From: Trichosporon coremiiforme
Lineage: Eukaryota > Basidiomycota > Tremellomycetes > Trichosporonales > Trichosporonaceae
DNA: 64,000 nt
Direction: 5' to 3'
Assembly: GCA_039545355.1 (NCBI GenBank)
Contig: BCJJ01000029.1
Coordinates: 62,001 to 126,000, forward strand
In this document: positions 45,110-56,285 of the stretch, piece by piece
How positions within the stretch are numbered: position 1 is the first letter of the stretch
Layout: each line of letters opens with the position of its first letter
Notes under the pieces: model-generated
What the model was told of the DNA's origin: nothing
The model's input: the letters and a program-made list of their open reading frames with translations, nothing else
Database searches by the model: none
Position numbers and translations under genes: made by a program

Positions 45110-45547
45110 TCAGAACGCGAGCAGGCGGTTGCTGCCGATCAGGTCGCCCATGGTGTTCTGTACCTGGCCGAACTTCATGTATCCACACCCCTCGCTCTCG
45201 AGGTGGTTCACGGCCGCTGCCAGGGTCGAGAAGTCCTTGCGGCATGAGCGGTTGGGACAGTGGTAGAGGTTCTGTGCGTCTGGGGTTGTTAGACACTCTC
45301 CCCCCTTCGTCATGTCGTCTGCGAGTACTTACGAGCCGGGGAGGCGAGGTGCTGGTCGAGAGCGCGCTGCGTGCCAAATTCGCGGTAGCAGAGGCAGCAC
45401 TCCCAATAGCGAGGGCAGACGTCGCACTCAAAAGCTGGCCTGCTGTGGCCAAGCGCGGCCCAGTGCTTGTGGCGGGCACGCCAGCCCGATGGAAACTGCT
45501 TCAAGCAGGTGCCGCACGTAAAGTCGTCGGCCAACGGCCAACACCAT
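45110..45547 (-). pseudogene. C2H2 zinc-finger, cluster copy 6, internally deleted
   Basis: Exon 2 (45279-45110) is intact: LYHCPNRSC...LAAAVNHLESEGC followed by QVQNTMGDLIGS, nearly the same as copy 2. The 53-nt intron has a good donor (GTAAGT) and acceptor, and splicing makes HLASPAH as expected. Exon 1 is damaged. The only ATG in position (45547-45545) is out of frame with the first finger (FTCGTCLKQF...H), and the CPFC unit with its linker is absent. The protein would jump from FECDVCPRY to WECCLCYREF. Either this is a pseudogene or a short protein starting at a non-ATG codon. Confidence 0.65.
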
Positions 45548-45869
45548 GGTGGGCGAGTGAGTGAGAGAGTGCGCCAGTACGAGGAATGATGGTCCGTTCC
45601 ATTCTTCCCCACTGAGAGCACTGAGAGCGCGAATTATGAAACGTCCGACCGACCAGCCGATACCGAGTCCAGCTCACCGACTCTGCCCTGAATACCAGTC
45701 CCTACCACCATGTTATCGATGCTCCGGCTGTTCTTTACAACATGCACATTGCTTGCATTACATACAACTATACAACGCCTGGGGCCAGAATGGGTGCAAT
45801 AGGTGGAGTGGGTGAAATGCTTGCGAATCCAAGTGTTCGTGTGGGTGTGAGGTAGGGGAAGGCATGTGG
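45548..45869. other. Intergenic spacer
   Basis: 322 bp between zinc-finger copy 6 and the 3' end of the next minus-strand gene. Nothing recognised. Confidence 0.5.
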
Positions 45870-48616
45870 TTAAACTTTGAACACGCCTTTTTTGTATTGT
45901 TCGCGTGCACTGGGCGTCAGTCGAGGACTGGACAGCACGGACTCACCGAGTCAATATCGCGCCCGCCGAACGCGAAAAGCCGGCTTTGACCAGTGCCGCA
46001 CGGCACAGGAAGCCCTTGTCGTTATTGAAGATGCCGTTGCCGAAGAACTCCTTCAAAATGGCGGTCTAGGGTCAGCATGGCTGACAACGTGGCGATTCGG
46101 CTCACCTCTGCCGGCTTCCAAGGAGAACGCGAAGTGCTCGAGGATCTAGACTGGGCAGGAGAGGCAACTTGTGAATCCTGAACAGTCGTTTCCCCTTCAG
46201 CCACGGTCAGATTAGGAGCAGGCTACGGTCAGCTACAACTCCGCAGGTGAACACCTCACCTCTCCTGCCTGCTTTGTCTGCTGTCGCGGCCGCTTTTGAG
46301 TCGCTTCAGCTGGATCAGCATCGCCTGCCGTCGTCTGCTTCTTCTTGCGCTTCGTGGGAGATGGCTTTTTGGTTCGTCCGCTAGGTGTCTGCGCGATGTC
46401 AGCAGGGGGCTAAACAAGTCAACGAACAATCTCGCCTTGGTCCTGGGTGACAGCTAGACTGCCAGATGCAGGCACCTTCTTCTGTCGCTTGGAAGGTGGC
46501 GGCGCGGACGGTTGAGGTATGACGGATGATGCTGCCTGCTGTGTCAGTAGAGGTTCCACTGCCGAACGTACCAAGTCACTGCTTTCCCGCTTGCGCGTCC
46601 GCTTCGCAGACATCATGGCCTGTCCTCCTAAGATGGACGTGCTGTACGTTTGGAGTTCTATCAACTGGCGAGCATTCCCCTTGCTCTTGGACTTGTGGAT
46701 GGGAGGCGGCTTGGATGGACTAGGCGCCTCGCATTGGGCAGCCGGAGTGTCGGCCGGGGTCGAGACGGCCGAGAGATACGGGGTGGAAGCGACTTCTGAG
46801 CCCCCCGCCTCACTGGCAGAGTCTAGCTCGCTAAGCTCCTCGTCATCTTCGACCGGCCTGAGAGAAGCGCGGCCCTCTCCAGATACGCCTCCGGCGACAG
46901 CAAATTTCGCCGAACCACTGAATCCCGTCACGTTCACCAATGTCAGTGGCCGATGCTGATAAGGCGAGGGGCCGGCTTGCCACAACTTGAGGTCAGGTCG
47001 GTTGGGGGACAGCGGATGCTCTGTGCTGTTGCCCGAGCTCTGAGCAGGTGGGGGAGATACTGATGCGCTTGTCGTCTCATACTCCATTGACTCATCGACA
47101 TTGTTCAGCGCCGGGTGAAGGGTGAGGTTTTCGACCGCGGGCAGCTGCTGGACGGGTACGCCCGTGTACTCTGGTCGGTGAGTAGGGCCCTTGTGTGTTT
47201 GCGAAACCGGTGACGTAGCTGGGCTCGCGCTCGTGCGGCTGTCTCTTGGTGCAGCACCGTCGAGGGGGATCAGTGCAGGACGAGCAGGAAGATCCCCTCC
47301 GCACGACTTGGGGCGGCCAGGAACTGCAAGCGCGGCACGTTCAGCAGGGTCCGTACCGGCTGCCCTAATCTGCGGTGGGGCAGATGAGCTGCGGCACACG
47401 TCCTCGCTCCACTGCAACGGCGCAGGCGACGGAGACTGTGAAAACGTAGCGAACGCACGCGTGTTCATAACACGGCTTGGCGTTGGTGTCAAGGGTTCAA
47501 GAGGCTGCTCCGTGGAGCGTCCGAAGCGAGGAGAAGGTCCACCCGCTTGCTTCACAAGAGTTGTGCTACCAAGGTTGGGCTGAACACCGATATCGGAAGA
47601 GGCGCACTCGAGCGGCAGCGCTGCTGAGTAGGCACTTCTCGAGGTCGAACCGGCGGTAACGTTTGGTGGGAGTATAATCTGTGTACGTCAGTCCAGGCCC
47701 GCTCGCAGTGTGAACCCACGCTTTGCGGCCCTACCGGTTGATCGGCGTCGATCGCTGCAGGGGTCGCTATACACGAGGCAGCATCGCCTAGTGACTGCGG
47801 AGTGGCGGATCCGGGTGTGAGGGGGTCTGCGGTCGCAATGCATGTTCCACCGATGGCATGCTGGTCGCTAGATCCTTTGCCCTGATCATGCGGCGTTGCA
47901 GGTGAAGCAATAAGGATGGAGCCGGCGCGCTCAATGAGACCTTCAGCAAGTGTATTCGTCGAGTCTGGTCCAGAAGATGCCGGGCGGCAACTCGGAACCA
48001 GGCCGGAAGGAGGCGTATGGAGGGCGGGCGAGTCGTCCTGTGGTGTGCTAGTAGTGCTGATGAGGGCGGGGGACTGAGTATTAGTTTTGCCATGTGTGCA
48101 TGTTGCTGTGCATTGTACCCAGGGCCCTCGTTCCTACCTGTGGAGGCGTCAACTTACCTCTGTAGGGGATCCCATAACCTGGAGCGACTTCAGGGCGAAG
48201 GCATCGACGTCGTCCGGGTCGAACTTGTAATCTTGGCTGGCCGATGCAGCAGAGGTCGGAGTAGGGTATCCGAGCAGCTCAGCCTCCGGTGCGTCCAGGG
48301 TGACAAAGGGCGGGGCGTCGATGCCCTCGACGCCCTCTAGACCATGCCACGCCTTGAGCATCTCCGGGGGCAGAGGGAACGAATCGACGTCTTCCTGGAA
48401 CTGTTGCTGGGCGGCGTATGGCGGTTCGCCTGACGCGGCTGACGGCGTCCGTGCTGCTCCCGAGCTTGGGCCGTTTGACGCTTTGACGGGCATGACCGGA
48501 GGTACTCTGTTCCTGACGGCTGAGCCACTGGTGCTCGCAGCCGTGTCTACCGACAAGCCTGCAGGTCTTGAGAGTCTTGCCATTGGGGTTTGTGAAGAGC
48601 CGTTATCCCCGGCCAT
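45870..48616 (-). CDS. Uncharacterised, largely disordered nuclear-type protein with a compact C-terminal segment
   Basis: Seven exons: 48616-48158, 48073-47735, 47678-46428, 46388-46260, 46222-46106, 46065-45947 and 45909-45870; introns 84, 56, 39, 37, 40, 37 nt; 817 aa. Every join keeps frame with a branch-site-like motif (CTAAT/CTGAC) before the acceptor; the donor at 46427 (GTTCGT) is the weakest. Residues 1-765 are Ser/Pro/Thr/Ala-rich with basic clusters (KRQKK, then TKKPSPTKRKKK at about residues 685-697) that look like nuclear signals. The last 52 residues (766-817) are of a different kind: hydrophobic, helical-looking, with ILKEFF, FLCRAALVKAGF and AREQYKKGVFKV. That segment is probably the conserved functional part. 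I do not recognise the family. A disordered regulator of transcription or chromatin is the simplest guess. Confidence 0.65.
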
Positions 48617-50626
48617 CGTGCGCTGGCGGAGAGCTGAAAGACCGAGTTATCGTATTTCAACGCAGGCGAGGGAAGGTAGCAGAGAAGGTGAGGTGGGATG
48701 AGGGTAGTGAGGGAAGGTGCTTGTCTTTTGAGGGCGGGAGGCGAGAATGTAGAGGAGAGCAAGTTATGGCGGCATGAGGAGGGGTTGAAGGGGAGGTGGA
48801 GAGGTCGAGTATTGTTGTCGCAGAGAGGGAAGACGAAAGGCGAAGGAAGAAGAACGGAAAGGAGTGTTGTCAGGGGGCAGAGAGCAGAGAGGCTTCGAGG
48901 CTAGGGGCCGGGAGCCAGGAGCCGGGAGGGAGGAGGCGAGGGTGAGTTGCTGTGCTGTTGTTAGAAAGTGGAGTGTGTGGAGTGTGTGGAGGGTGCGGAG
49001 AGTGCGGGTGTGGTCGTGGTTGTTGTTGTGATTGTTGTCAGTGCTGGATAGTGCGAGGGGGCTGATGGCTGATGGGAGGCATGGGAGAGATAAGGCTGCA
49101 GGGCGGGCCTGGGACGTCCGATGTGTGAGATGAGAAGACAGAAACACAGCCGATGCTGGCTCTGAATGAGTGATCAGTGAGGTGAGTGAGTGGGGTTGAA
49201 CTGGTGCGCTGGAGCATGGAGCAGTCGAGGCTAGAGTAGAGGTGCGACAGGCGACGGGGGCGACGCGGCGACAGGCGCGACAGGCTGAAAGGAGCGCTAG
49301 GACCCAGGGGTGAATGGACGATACGCACAGACACATACGCCTTGACGTCTTAAGCGTATTGACGCCCCGCGAAACGCCGTTAAGACATCGAATCGCACAC
49401 GATCGCCGCGACACTGTGCGCACCATCAGCCGACAGCTAAGAGGAATCCCGACAGGCGTGCACAATGTCCGGTGGAGGTCCACAGCTGGCGAGCCTGCCA
49501 GTACAACGACGCGCCCCGATAGGCTAGACAGGTGCGTCCTTACGTCGGTAAGGCGTACAACAGGGGCGCATTGTTGAGTGGCGTCCGTATCACTCACTGG
49601 ACCGAAGACGTCTAGCATCTAGCACCAAGCCCTGTTATCCGTTTGCCACCGACCCTTTCGTCAAGTACGTCAATGGTCAGGCGTGCCAGCATTCCAGTGG
49701 TTGTCTCCATCGCCCCTTCTCTCCTACAATGCAAAGTGCATAGCTTTGCTGCGCAACAGGAAGTCGCCAAAGCGTTACAGCCAAGGCCAGCACCGCTGAA
49801 CGATGCGCAGTTTGATAGGTTCACTCGTCCACTCGTCCCAAATTTGGTTGAGTGGCGTATCGAAAATCAGGCGCGTCGCTTTGGCAGCGATCAGTGCGAC
49901 AACGTGCGAACCCTAGCCATGCTACCACTAATCGGCCCCTCTGGAAGAACGTCCATCGTCCTTGGAGCCTGGGAGCAACCAGGTGTTTCCCGCCTAGCTC
50001 CCGTGGAGCCTTGAAACCAGGGACGTTGAGCAAGCAACGCATGCAACGCCGTCCAGGCTGTCCTATCGGGGCCGTGCGGGGAGGGCCGGAAGGATGGGAG
50101 GTAAAGTATCATGATGGCAGCGAACGGCATATGCAAGAGAATCCAAGGTCTGAGTACAGAGCGGGACAGTGTGGGCATGTGTTTGCCAGACGCATCGTCC
50201 TGCTCTCACACAATACCACAAGAAGCTCTCCCAATGCTGCCGTTTGCTAATGCGAGGGGCCAAACAATAACCCTCCGAGGGGTGCGGGAGATTTATTCAC
50301 CCATTGGGTTTTGGGACGTGCTCACCATTCGTACCACTGATAGCATGAGGCTAGATATCGGTGCTGTCAAGGCCCATCACTTCTCGCACATTGGCTGCGG
50401 CATCATACAAGTCCTTCTGTACGCACATATGCACAGTTGGTACTGTTCAGCTAACTGACGTGCTGACTGTCCCCTCCCGTCCATTGACGTGCTCAACTGC
50501 GCGGAGAGCTACCGCGGCTATCGGATGGTGACTCGACAATCGACAACTCCACACGATTCACGCCTGCACGCTTATCCCGTTTGATGTTTGCTCAGACTTC
50601 TTTCACGCCTCCAGATTCTCCATATC
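48617..50626. other. Long upstream region without supported genes
   Basis: 2.0 kb. On the minus strand 48640-49320 is very C/T-rich with GTGTGGAGTGTGTGGAG-type simple sequence (about 48969-48995) and GTTGTTGTTGTGATTGTTG near 49018. This fits a long leader and promoter for the gene ending at 48616. A 284-codon minus ORF here (49618-48764) is Ser/Thr/Leu/His low-complexity and probably meaningless. From 49400 to 50620 nothing was recognised. Confidence 0.45.
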
Positions 50627-51571
50627 ATGTCCAGCTCAATCGGATACGACGAATTCGATGAGATTATCTACCCCCGCGACAAGTATCCGTCCTGGGCAAG
50701 ACTACATACTATTACCCCAGCCTGCTTCAGTCGCACAGCCGCAATTACCGAATCCTGTTTGCAGCTCAACTTGCAAGCCGCAAGGTCGCTCGTGCGATGA
50801 CCTTGGACGGCGCGGGGTTCAGAAACCACGTCAGTGAACATGATTACGCCCTCAGCATCGTCGACATCATACTCCAGCGGTGAGTCCTGCACTGTGCATC
50901 GGAGTCAATGAACGCTGACTCCGGAATCAAGAGGAGAGGGATGAGTGCTTGACCACGCGGCGACCGCGTACGAAGACTGTCGCATCATGGCGCTCGTAGG
51001 TTGGCGACACTGCTTACTACGTGGACGATGAAGTCGTATGTACCCAGGACAGTACGAAGGGCATTGCTGACATGGAGGCCAGGCCGCGGTTGGAGAAGAA
51101 TGTGTCAGGTGTGGCCAAAGTGCTTGATGGCTGGGAGAGGACGGCTTGCGCGGACTTTGTCCTCGCATGTACTGACCAGCACTGGTGCACGACTGACTCG
51201 GTCGAGATCAACAGTGCCGGATTGCCTGGAACCATTACGCTGCCATCATCGAGTCGTACCAGCCCGGTGAAGTCGAGAAGAGCATGCTCTATTCGATCAC
51301 CACCTTCGACCCCGCCACTTTCACATCGACGTGCCAATTCGTGAGCTGGGATGGCCGCGAGGTTTCCGATCCCACAGCGATGCCTGCGCTTTCCCGGGAC
51401 GGAGAGGCCAAGACTCCGCGCGGCCGGCCTGGACCGGGTGCGGCCGAGCGCCGATTTATCTCTCTCTCGTCTGAAGTGGCGTCCGTCTCCCCTCGAAGCC
51501 CGCGCAGCCCCCAAACCCCGGTGGACCGCGATCCCGCGCGTGTGCTGGCGACAGTGAAGTGGGTGTCGTAG
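50627..51571 (+). pseudogene. Disrupted coding region of unknown family
   Basis: Coding-like segments occur in different frames in close succession. MSSSIGYDEFDEIIYPRD (50627-50682) joins through a possible 38-nt intron to LLQSHSRNYRILFAAQLASRK...YALSIVDIILQR (50721-50879). A segment in another frame reads DHAATAYEDCRIMALV (about 50948-50998), then DTAYYVDDEVVCTQDSTKGIADME... (51007-51210), then AAIIESYQPGEVEKSMLYSITTFDP... to a stop at 51569-51571. The 50880 GTGAGT donor with CTGAC offers a second intron, but no acceptor there leads into the next segment without a stop. The third-to-fourth frame change (CTCGTAGGTTGGC) has no room for an intron. I read this as a gene with at least one frameshift; alternatively the structure has exons I cannot place. 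No known domain. Confidence 0.5.
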
Positions 51572-52460
51572 CCGTCGAGCTCGAGTCCTAACCCTCAGTT
51601 GCATAGACACAGCCGCACAGCAGCACAGTGACGGCTCCCTTGTAACGAGTGTCTTTCTGTATCGATTAGTTTCTTTTCCTGAGCTTGTCGTAGACTGAGC
51701 AGTCGCTGAGTGTTCGAGCACTTGCTCCGTTCCCCGTTCTCTGGTGGTGAGGGGCTCCAACCCGCCTCGCGATGGACAGATGGTTGTATCAGGGCACGGT
51801 GGGTGGCGACCCTGCCTGGCACGGGCCGGTGCCGGCAAATCGTGCCCTCATTCTGTTTTGCCAAGCCTTCGACCAGCCTCGGCAGGTTTTATTGCACCCG
51901 CTGAACCGGCCGCGCCGCAGCATGCAGCGTGCAGCATCAGCCTCAGGTATATCCGAGGATGCACCGACGCCCCGTCCCAGGCCGCCGTGCAGCCGCTCTG
52001 CAGCCCCTGTCTTCCTTTCGGTCAGGACCGAATTCAGGTGGAACTCCAGGTGACACGGCCCAACGGCCCGGGGAAGGCAGGCGACCCGTCAACAAAATCT
52101 CGGCACGTCGCCGGTGCTCATCACGGCTTGACCGGGACGTTTCTGTCGGGAGGTTTTCTCCACATTTCCACAACTTCACACTCACATGCGCACTGCACAG
52201 AGATAGGTGTCTCCTTGTACTCTCTTCTCTTTGTTCGACTCACCTACAACGAGGAGCAGCTGACTTGCGATCGACTGCGGCTTACTCATCCCCCCGTCCG
52301 TGTGGACACTGTAAATCGGTGAGCAAGAACTTCCCGGTATCTCGGAGGACAACTGGGCCGTGTCACAGTTTCTCGTATAAAGCAGAATTCTAACTGCAGA
52401 AGAAGGTATTCAGACTTCCCCAATCGCCACCAAATAAGCCTACTCATACGCAACGGAAAC
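51572..52460. promoter_or_regulatory. Promoter region of the MFS transporter gene
   Basis: 889 bp. TATAAA at 52376-52381 is 80 bp before the MFS start codon and is the clearest TATA box in the window. A CAAC/CACA-rich leader follows. The rest shows no supported gene; overlapping Arg/Ser ORFs look like chance. Confidence 0.55.
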
Positions 52461-54103
52461 ATGTCCTTCGACGAAAAGTACGAGCCCCCAGAGGGCATCC
52501 GGGAGAAGGCCGCCCAGTCCCCCGCAGCCGCGCCGACACCGCTGGAGAGAGTGGCGTCCCAGACATACCGCTACGGTGCCCCGGGCACGATGGAGCCACA
52601 CGCGGGCACGGGCTTGAGTCTCGTCGAGTCTGAGGCGGGCCACAAGGACCAGCACCAGTATCTCTGGAAACGGCTCGCGAAGCCGCTCCCCCTGCCGTCC
52701 AAGGCGCGATACAACGTCATGATGTGAGTCGGGCCTCCTTGCCCTCTTTCAAGAGTTGAGCTGACAACAGCGGGACCCTGTTCCTCGTCATGTTCCTCGC
52801 GGGCTGGAACGACGGCTCCCAAGGCCCCCTTCTGCCAAGTCTGCAGCGGTACTACGGGATCAACTACTTTGTCGTGTCGCTGATTTGGATGTTCAACGCG
52901 CTCGGCTTCTTCTTCGCGGGTCTCTCGAATGTGTACCTGACCGACTGGTTCGGGTTCGGTATCGTGTGCCCCTTCGGTTCTGGGATGCAGGTGCTCGCCT
53001 ACGTGCTCATCTGCTGGGGCGGTCCCTACCCTTTATTCTGCTTCGCGTTCGTCCTCAACGGCTTTGGACTTGGACTGCAAGATGCCCAGGTCAACACATT
53101 GGCGAGTCGGCTTCCCAAGCACGCAAGCACGATCATGTTCCTACTCCATGCCATGTATGGATTGGGAGCCACAGTGGCGCCATTGGTGTCCACGCAGTTC
53201 GTCAAGACTATGGACACGCATGTGTACTACTACTACTGTGTGTCGCTTGGATTGGCCTTCTTCACGATGAGCACGTTGATTATCGTGTTCGGGCTGAGGA
53301 CGGAGGACCAGATCCTGGGCCCGAGGCCGGAGGAGGAAGTCAAGACCTCGGTCGCTGTCGAGACCGATGCGCCCGTTCCGATCGAGACGGCTCTCGCCGA
53401 CCCGCCTACTCTCCGCGAGCACCCAACGCAAACCACGGCTACGGCAGTGGACGAGGAACGTGTCGTCGGAGTCACCGAGAAGCCAGCCAGGCAGGACCAC
53501 GGCGCCAACCCGACGAGCAACAACAAGATGAAGCTCCTCCTCCGCACACCATCAGTGTACATGATGTGTTTCTTCATGCTGCTCTACGTCGGTGTCGAAG
53601 TCGCGATCGGCGGCTGGGCGACGTCCTTCATCATCGACGAGCGTGGCGGCGACGACAGCGCGGGCTACGTGACCTCCGGCTACTTTGGTGGCATCACCAT
53701 CGGGCGCGTCGTGCTCATCCCCGTAACCCGTGCTCTGGGCATGTCCAACGCGATCTTCATCTACACCCTGATCGCCATCGCGCTCGAGATTGTCATCTGG
53801 ACGACAAGGTCTATAGTCGGCAACGCGGTGCTCTTCTCCATCATTGGTGTGCTCCTTGGACCGATGTACCCCATCGTCATGGTTGTCGTGACGCGCATCA
53901 TCCCCGACCGGCTACAGGGCGGCGCGATTGGTCTCATTGCGTCTTTGGGACAGGTCGGCTCAGCGATTATTCCTTTCATGACTGGAGGCGTGGCGCAACA
54001 CACGGGTATCTGGGTGTTGCAGCCGCTCATGCTGAGTCTGATGGCGGGGTGGCTTGTGTTCTGGGTCTTCGTGCCGAGGACGCAGAAGGGGTGGAGGGCG
54101 TAA
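52461..54103 (+). CDS. Major facilitator superfamily transporter, BSC6/fucose-permease-like
   Basis: Exons 52461-52723 and 52771-54103 with a 47-nt intron (AT|C join); 531 aa. About 12 membrane segments after an 88-residue polar cytoplasmic N-terminus: GTLFLVMFLAGWNDGSQGPLLPSLQRYYG marks the first, followed by the MFS loop region NVYLTDWFGFG. A hydrophilic loop of about 80 residues (EEEVKTSVAVET...NKMKLLL) separates the halves. The second half opens YMMCFFMLLYVGVEVAIGGWATSFI, where G-V-E-x-x-I-G-G-W is typical of the fungal BSC6/FucP-like sugar-transporter branch. The substrate cannot be named from sequence; a sugar is a family-level guess. A TATA box 80 bp upstream suggests regulated expression. 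Confidence 0.82.
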
Positions 54104-54774
54104 GACGAGCCGAGTGCCGAAGGCACGAGACGACGGCGGCGGCCATCGATAGACGAAGGGGTGGGGAGATTCATAGACAAAGGGACATTATCGACAACTA
54201 TCGAGTAATCTTGTAACATCAGTAAAGCATGCATTAATGGGATGACACCATGATAACAGTAGCGTCATCAGTGAGTTGCTGACGCTGGTGCTGAGCGATG
54301 AGCGTGCGATGAGCAGGCTGTGCTCATTCCGCACCACCCATCCCTCGGCGCCCCAGTAGTGACGCCGGCCTCCGTGTCTGAAGCTGAAACGGCGATGAGA
54401 CCGCTTCTTCATGTCTGGCCATGTCTCAGCGACTCACATGGTAGCTTCCGTGTCAAGGTTGTCTTGCCTGCCCAGAGCGCCCAGATGCCCACAATAGAAC
54501 CGTCCTTCTCCGCAGTCGCTCTGTTGCCACTCTGCTTTTCCATCCTCACGGCCCTACCGTCAGCGAATGGAGCATCAGTGTGGTCAGCAGAAACCCGGGG
54601 CATATCAAGACCAGCATGCATTACACTGGTGACCAAAAACAAATTACAAGAGGGTTGGTGGGTGTAAGATTGTACTGCTACTGCTGCTGTGCTCTGCTGT
54701 TCGTGCTCTCTCTTCGGACTGGCTCTAGATCTGTAGATGAATGAGGCAAAATGCCAGATGTCAGACTTGAGGTT
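54104..54774. other. Intergenic DNA between convergent MFS and kinase genes
   Basis: 671 bp containing both 3' UTRs. No gene or repeat recognised. Confidence 0.5.
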
Positions 54775-56285
54775 CTAATACCTCGGCGTGTTCGTCGCTC
54801 CCGCCGCAACTGGCGCGCGCTCGGCCGGATCCCCGTTGACAGGCGACATGGCCGGTGTCGGTGCCGGCGAGGGCCGGGGCGAGTCGAGCTGTCGGCCGGG
54901 ATCTCTTGACCCGACCCCCTGCAGTCCGCCGCCCTCCATGATCTGGTCCTCGATGTGGTCGCCCGTGCCACTAACAACGTGGCTGGGGTGGTCGCTCGGC
55001 GTGTGCGGGCGCGCGCTGTCGGGGCTGAGGTGCTTCATCTCTATCCGCTCTGCGGCCGGCAGTTTGCCCTGCGGGGGACGGTAGTAGCTCCGCCGCTGGG
55101 AGCGCGTGTAGTCGAACACGGCAAAGTGGTCCTCCATCATGCGCATCTCTGGACTGAGCTCGGCGCCCTCGCCGTCGTTCTTCCGCTTCCGCGCCTTGAG
55201 CGGATTTTCCTCGAGAAGCAGCTCTTCGAGCTCGTGCGTTGCGTCGAAGTTCGCACGCTTGGAATCCGGCTCGAACGGAGGGACGACCTGTTTTCGTCCC
55301 AGCGCTGCCCAGTCCAGACCCGCGAACCACGGGTGCGCCTTGATGTCCTCGAAGCCGCCGCCGCCGGGGCGGTAACCCAGGCGCTTGTTCGGATCGCGTT
55401 CGAGGAAGCTCCGCAGCGCGTGCATGCCCTCGCTCGAGCAGCGTGTCGGCGCGTCCTCAGGCCACGACAGCGGCTCGTGCAGGATCGAATTCGTTAACGC
55501 CGAGTTTGTCTTCCCCCGGAACGGCCGCTTGGCGAACAGCAGCTCGTACGCGAGAATGCCGAGAGACCAGTAGTCGACTGGTGCGCTGTAGCCCCGCTTC
55601 GTGAGCACCTCGGGAGCCATGTAGGCCATACTTCCGGCCACGCCGGTGAGAAGCCGCCGCTCGCTGAAGTGCACGGCAATGTTGAAGTCGGTGATGTGGG
55701 CATGCCCCCGCTCGTCGAGAAGGATGTCGTCCGGCTTTAAATCTCGGTGCACAATTCGCTTCGAGTGCAGGTAGTCGATCGCCATTGCAATTTCCGCGAC
55801 ATAGAACCGCACAACCTCCTCCGCCATGGCGCCTGCCCGGTCGAGGTGGAAACGCAGGTCGCCGCCCAGCATCAGGTCCAGCACGAAGAAACAGTTCTCG
55901 TCGTCCTGGAACGCATACCGCAGGTTCACGACAAACGGGTGGTCGATCTGATCATGTCAGCTAGGGGCCGTAAAAGGATGCTCACCTCCTCCAGTAATCG
56001 CCGCTCCTGGATGATGTTCGCGACCGCCTTCATCTTGACGCATTTCGCCTTGTTGATGTACTTGAGCGCGAACAGCGTTTTGGACTGCTTGTGCTGCACT
56101 ACGCGTACCTGATGTCAGCTCTGTCAGTAGCAAACAGCTTACCTTTCCGAAGGCTCCTTTGCCCACACTGCGCAGGAGGTAGAAGTGGAACAGGTTGACC
56201 TCAGCATCGAAGTCGATCGCCTGGTGGTCAGTGAACATGTCGCCGATCAGAAACTCACCTCCGGCTTACAGCAGGCGGCACCCAT
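54775..56285 (-). CDS. AGC-like protein kinase of the YANK/STK32 family, N-terminal acylation motif
   Basis: Four exons: 56285-56259 (27 nt), 56220-56143, 56108-55986, 55947-54775; introns 38, 34 and 38 nt; 466 aa. The 9-codon first exon encodes MGAACCKPE, a start suited to N-myristoylation at Gly2 and palmitoylation at Cys5/Cys6, so membrane anchoring is likely. The kinase domain covers about residues 18-310: glycine loop GKGAFGKV, catalytic Lys51 (FALKYI), HRDLKPDD with Asp145, and D163-F-N in place of the usual DFG, which is the mark of YANK/STK32 kinases. Then YMAPEVL and WSLGILAYELL follow. The tail is disordered, Pro/Ser-rich, ending NTPRY. It is a Ser/Thr kinase with unknown substrates in fungi. 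Confidence 0.88.

Noticed and set aside
48764..49618. 284-codon minus-strand frame
   Set aside because: Low-complexity Ser/Thr/Leu/His text over C/T-rich DNA upstream of the 48616 gene; no domain and no intron-like joins.
52885..54216. 443-codon plus frame overlapping the MFS gene
   Set aside because: It is a shifted shadow of the MFS frame, rich in Arg/His/Asp with no membrane segments.
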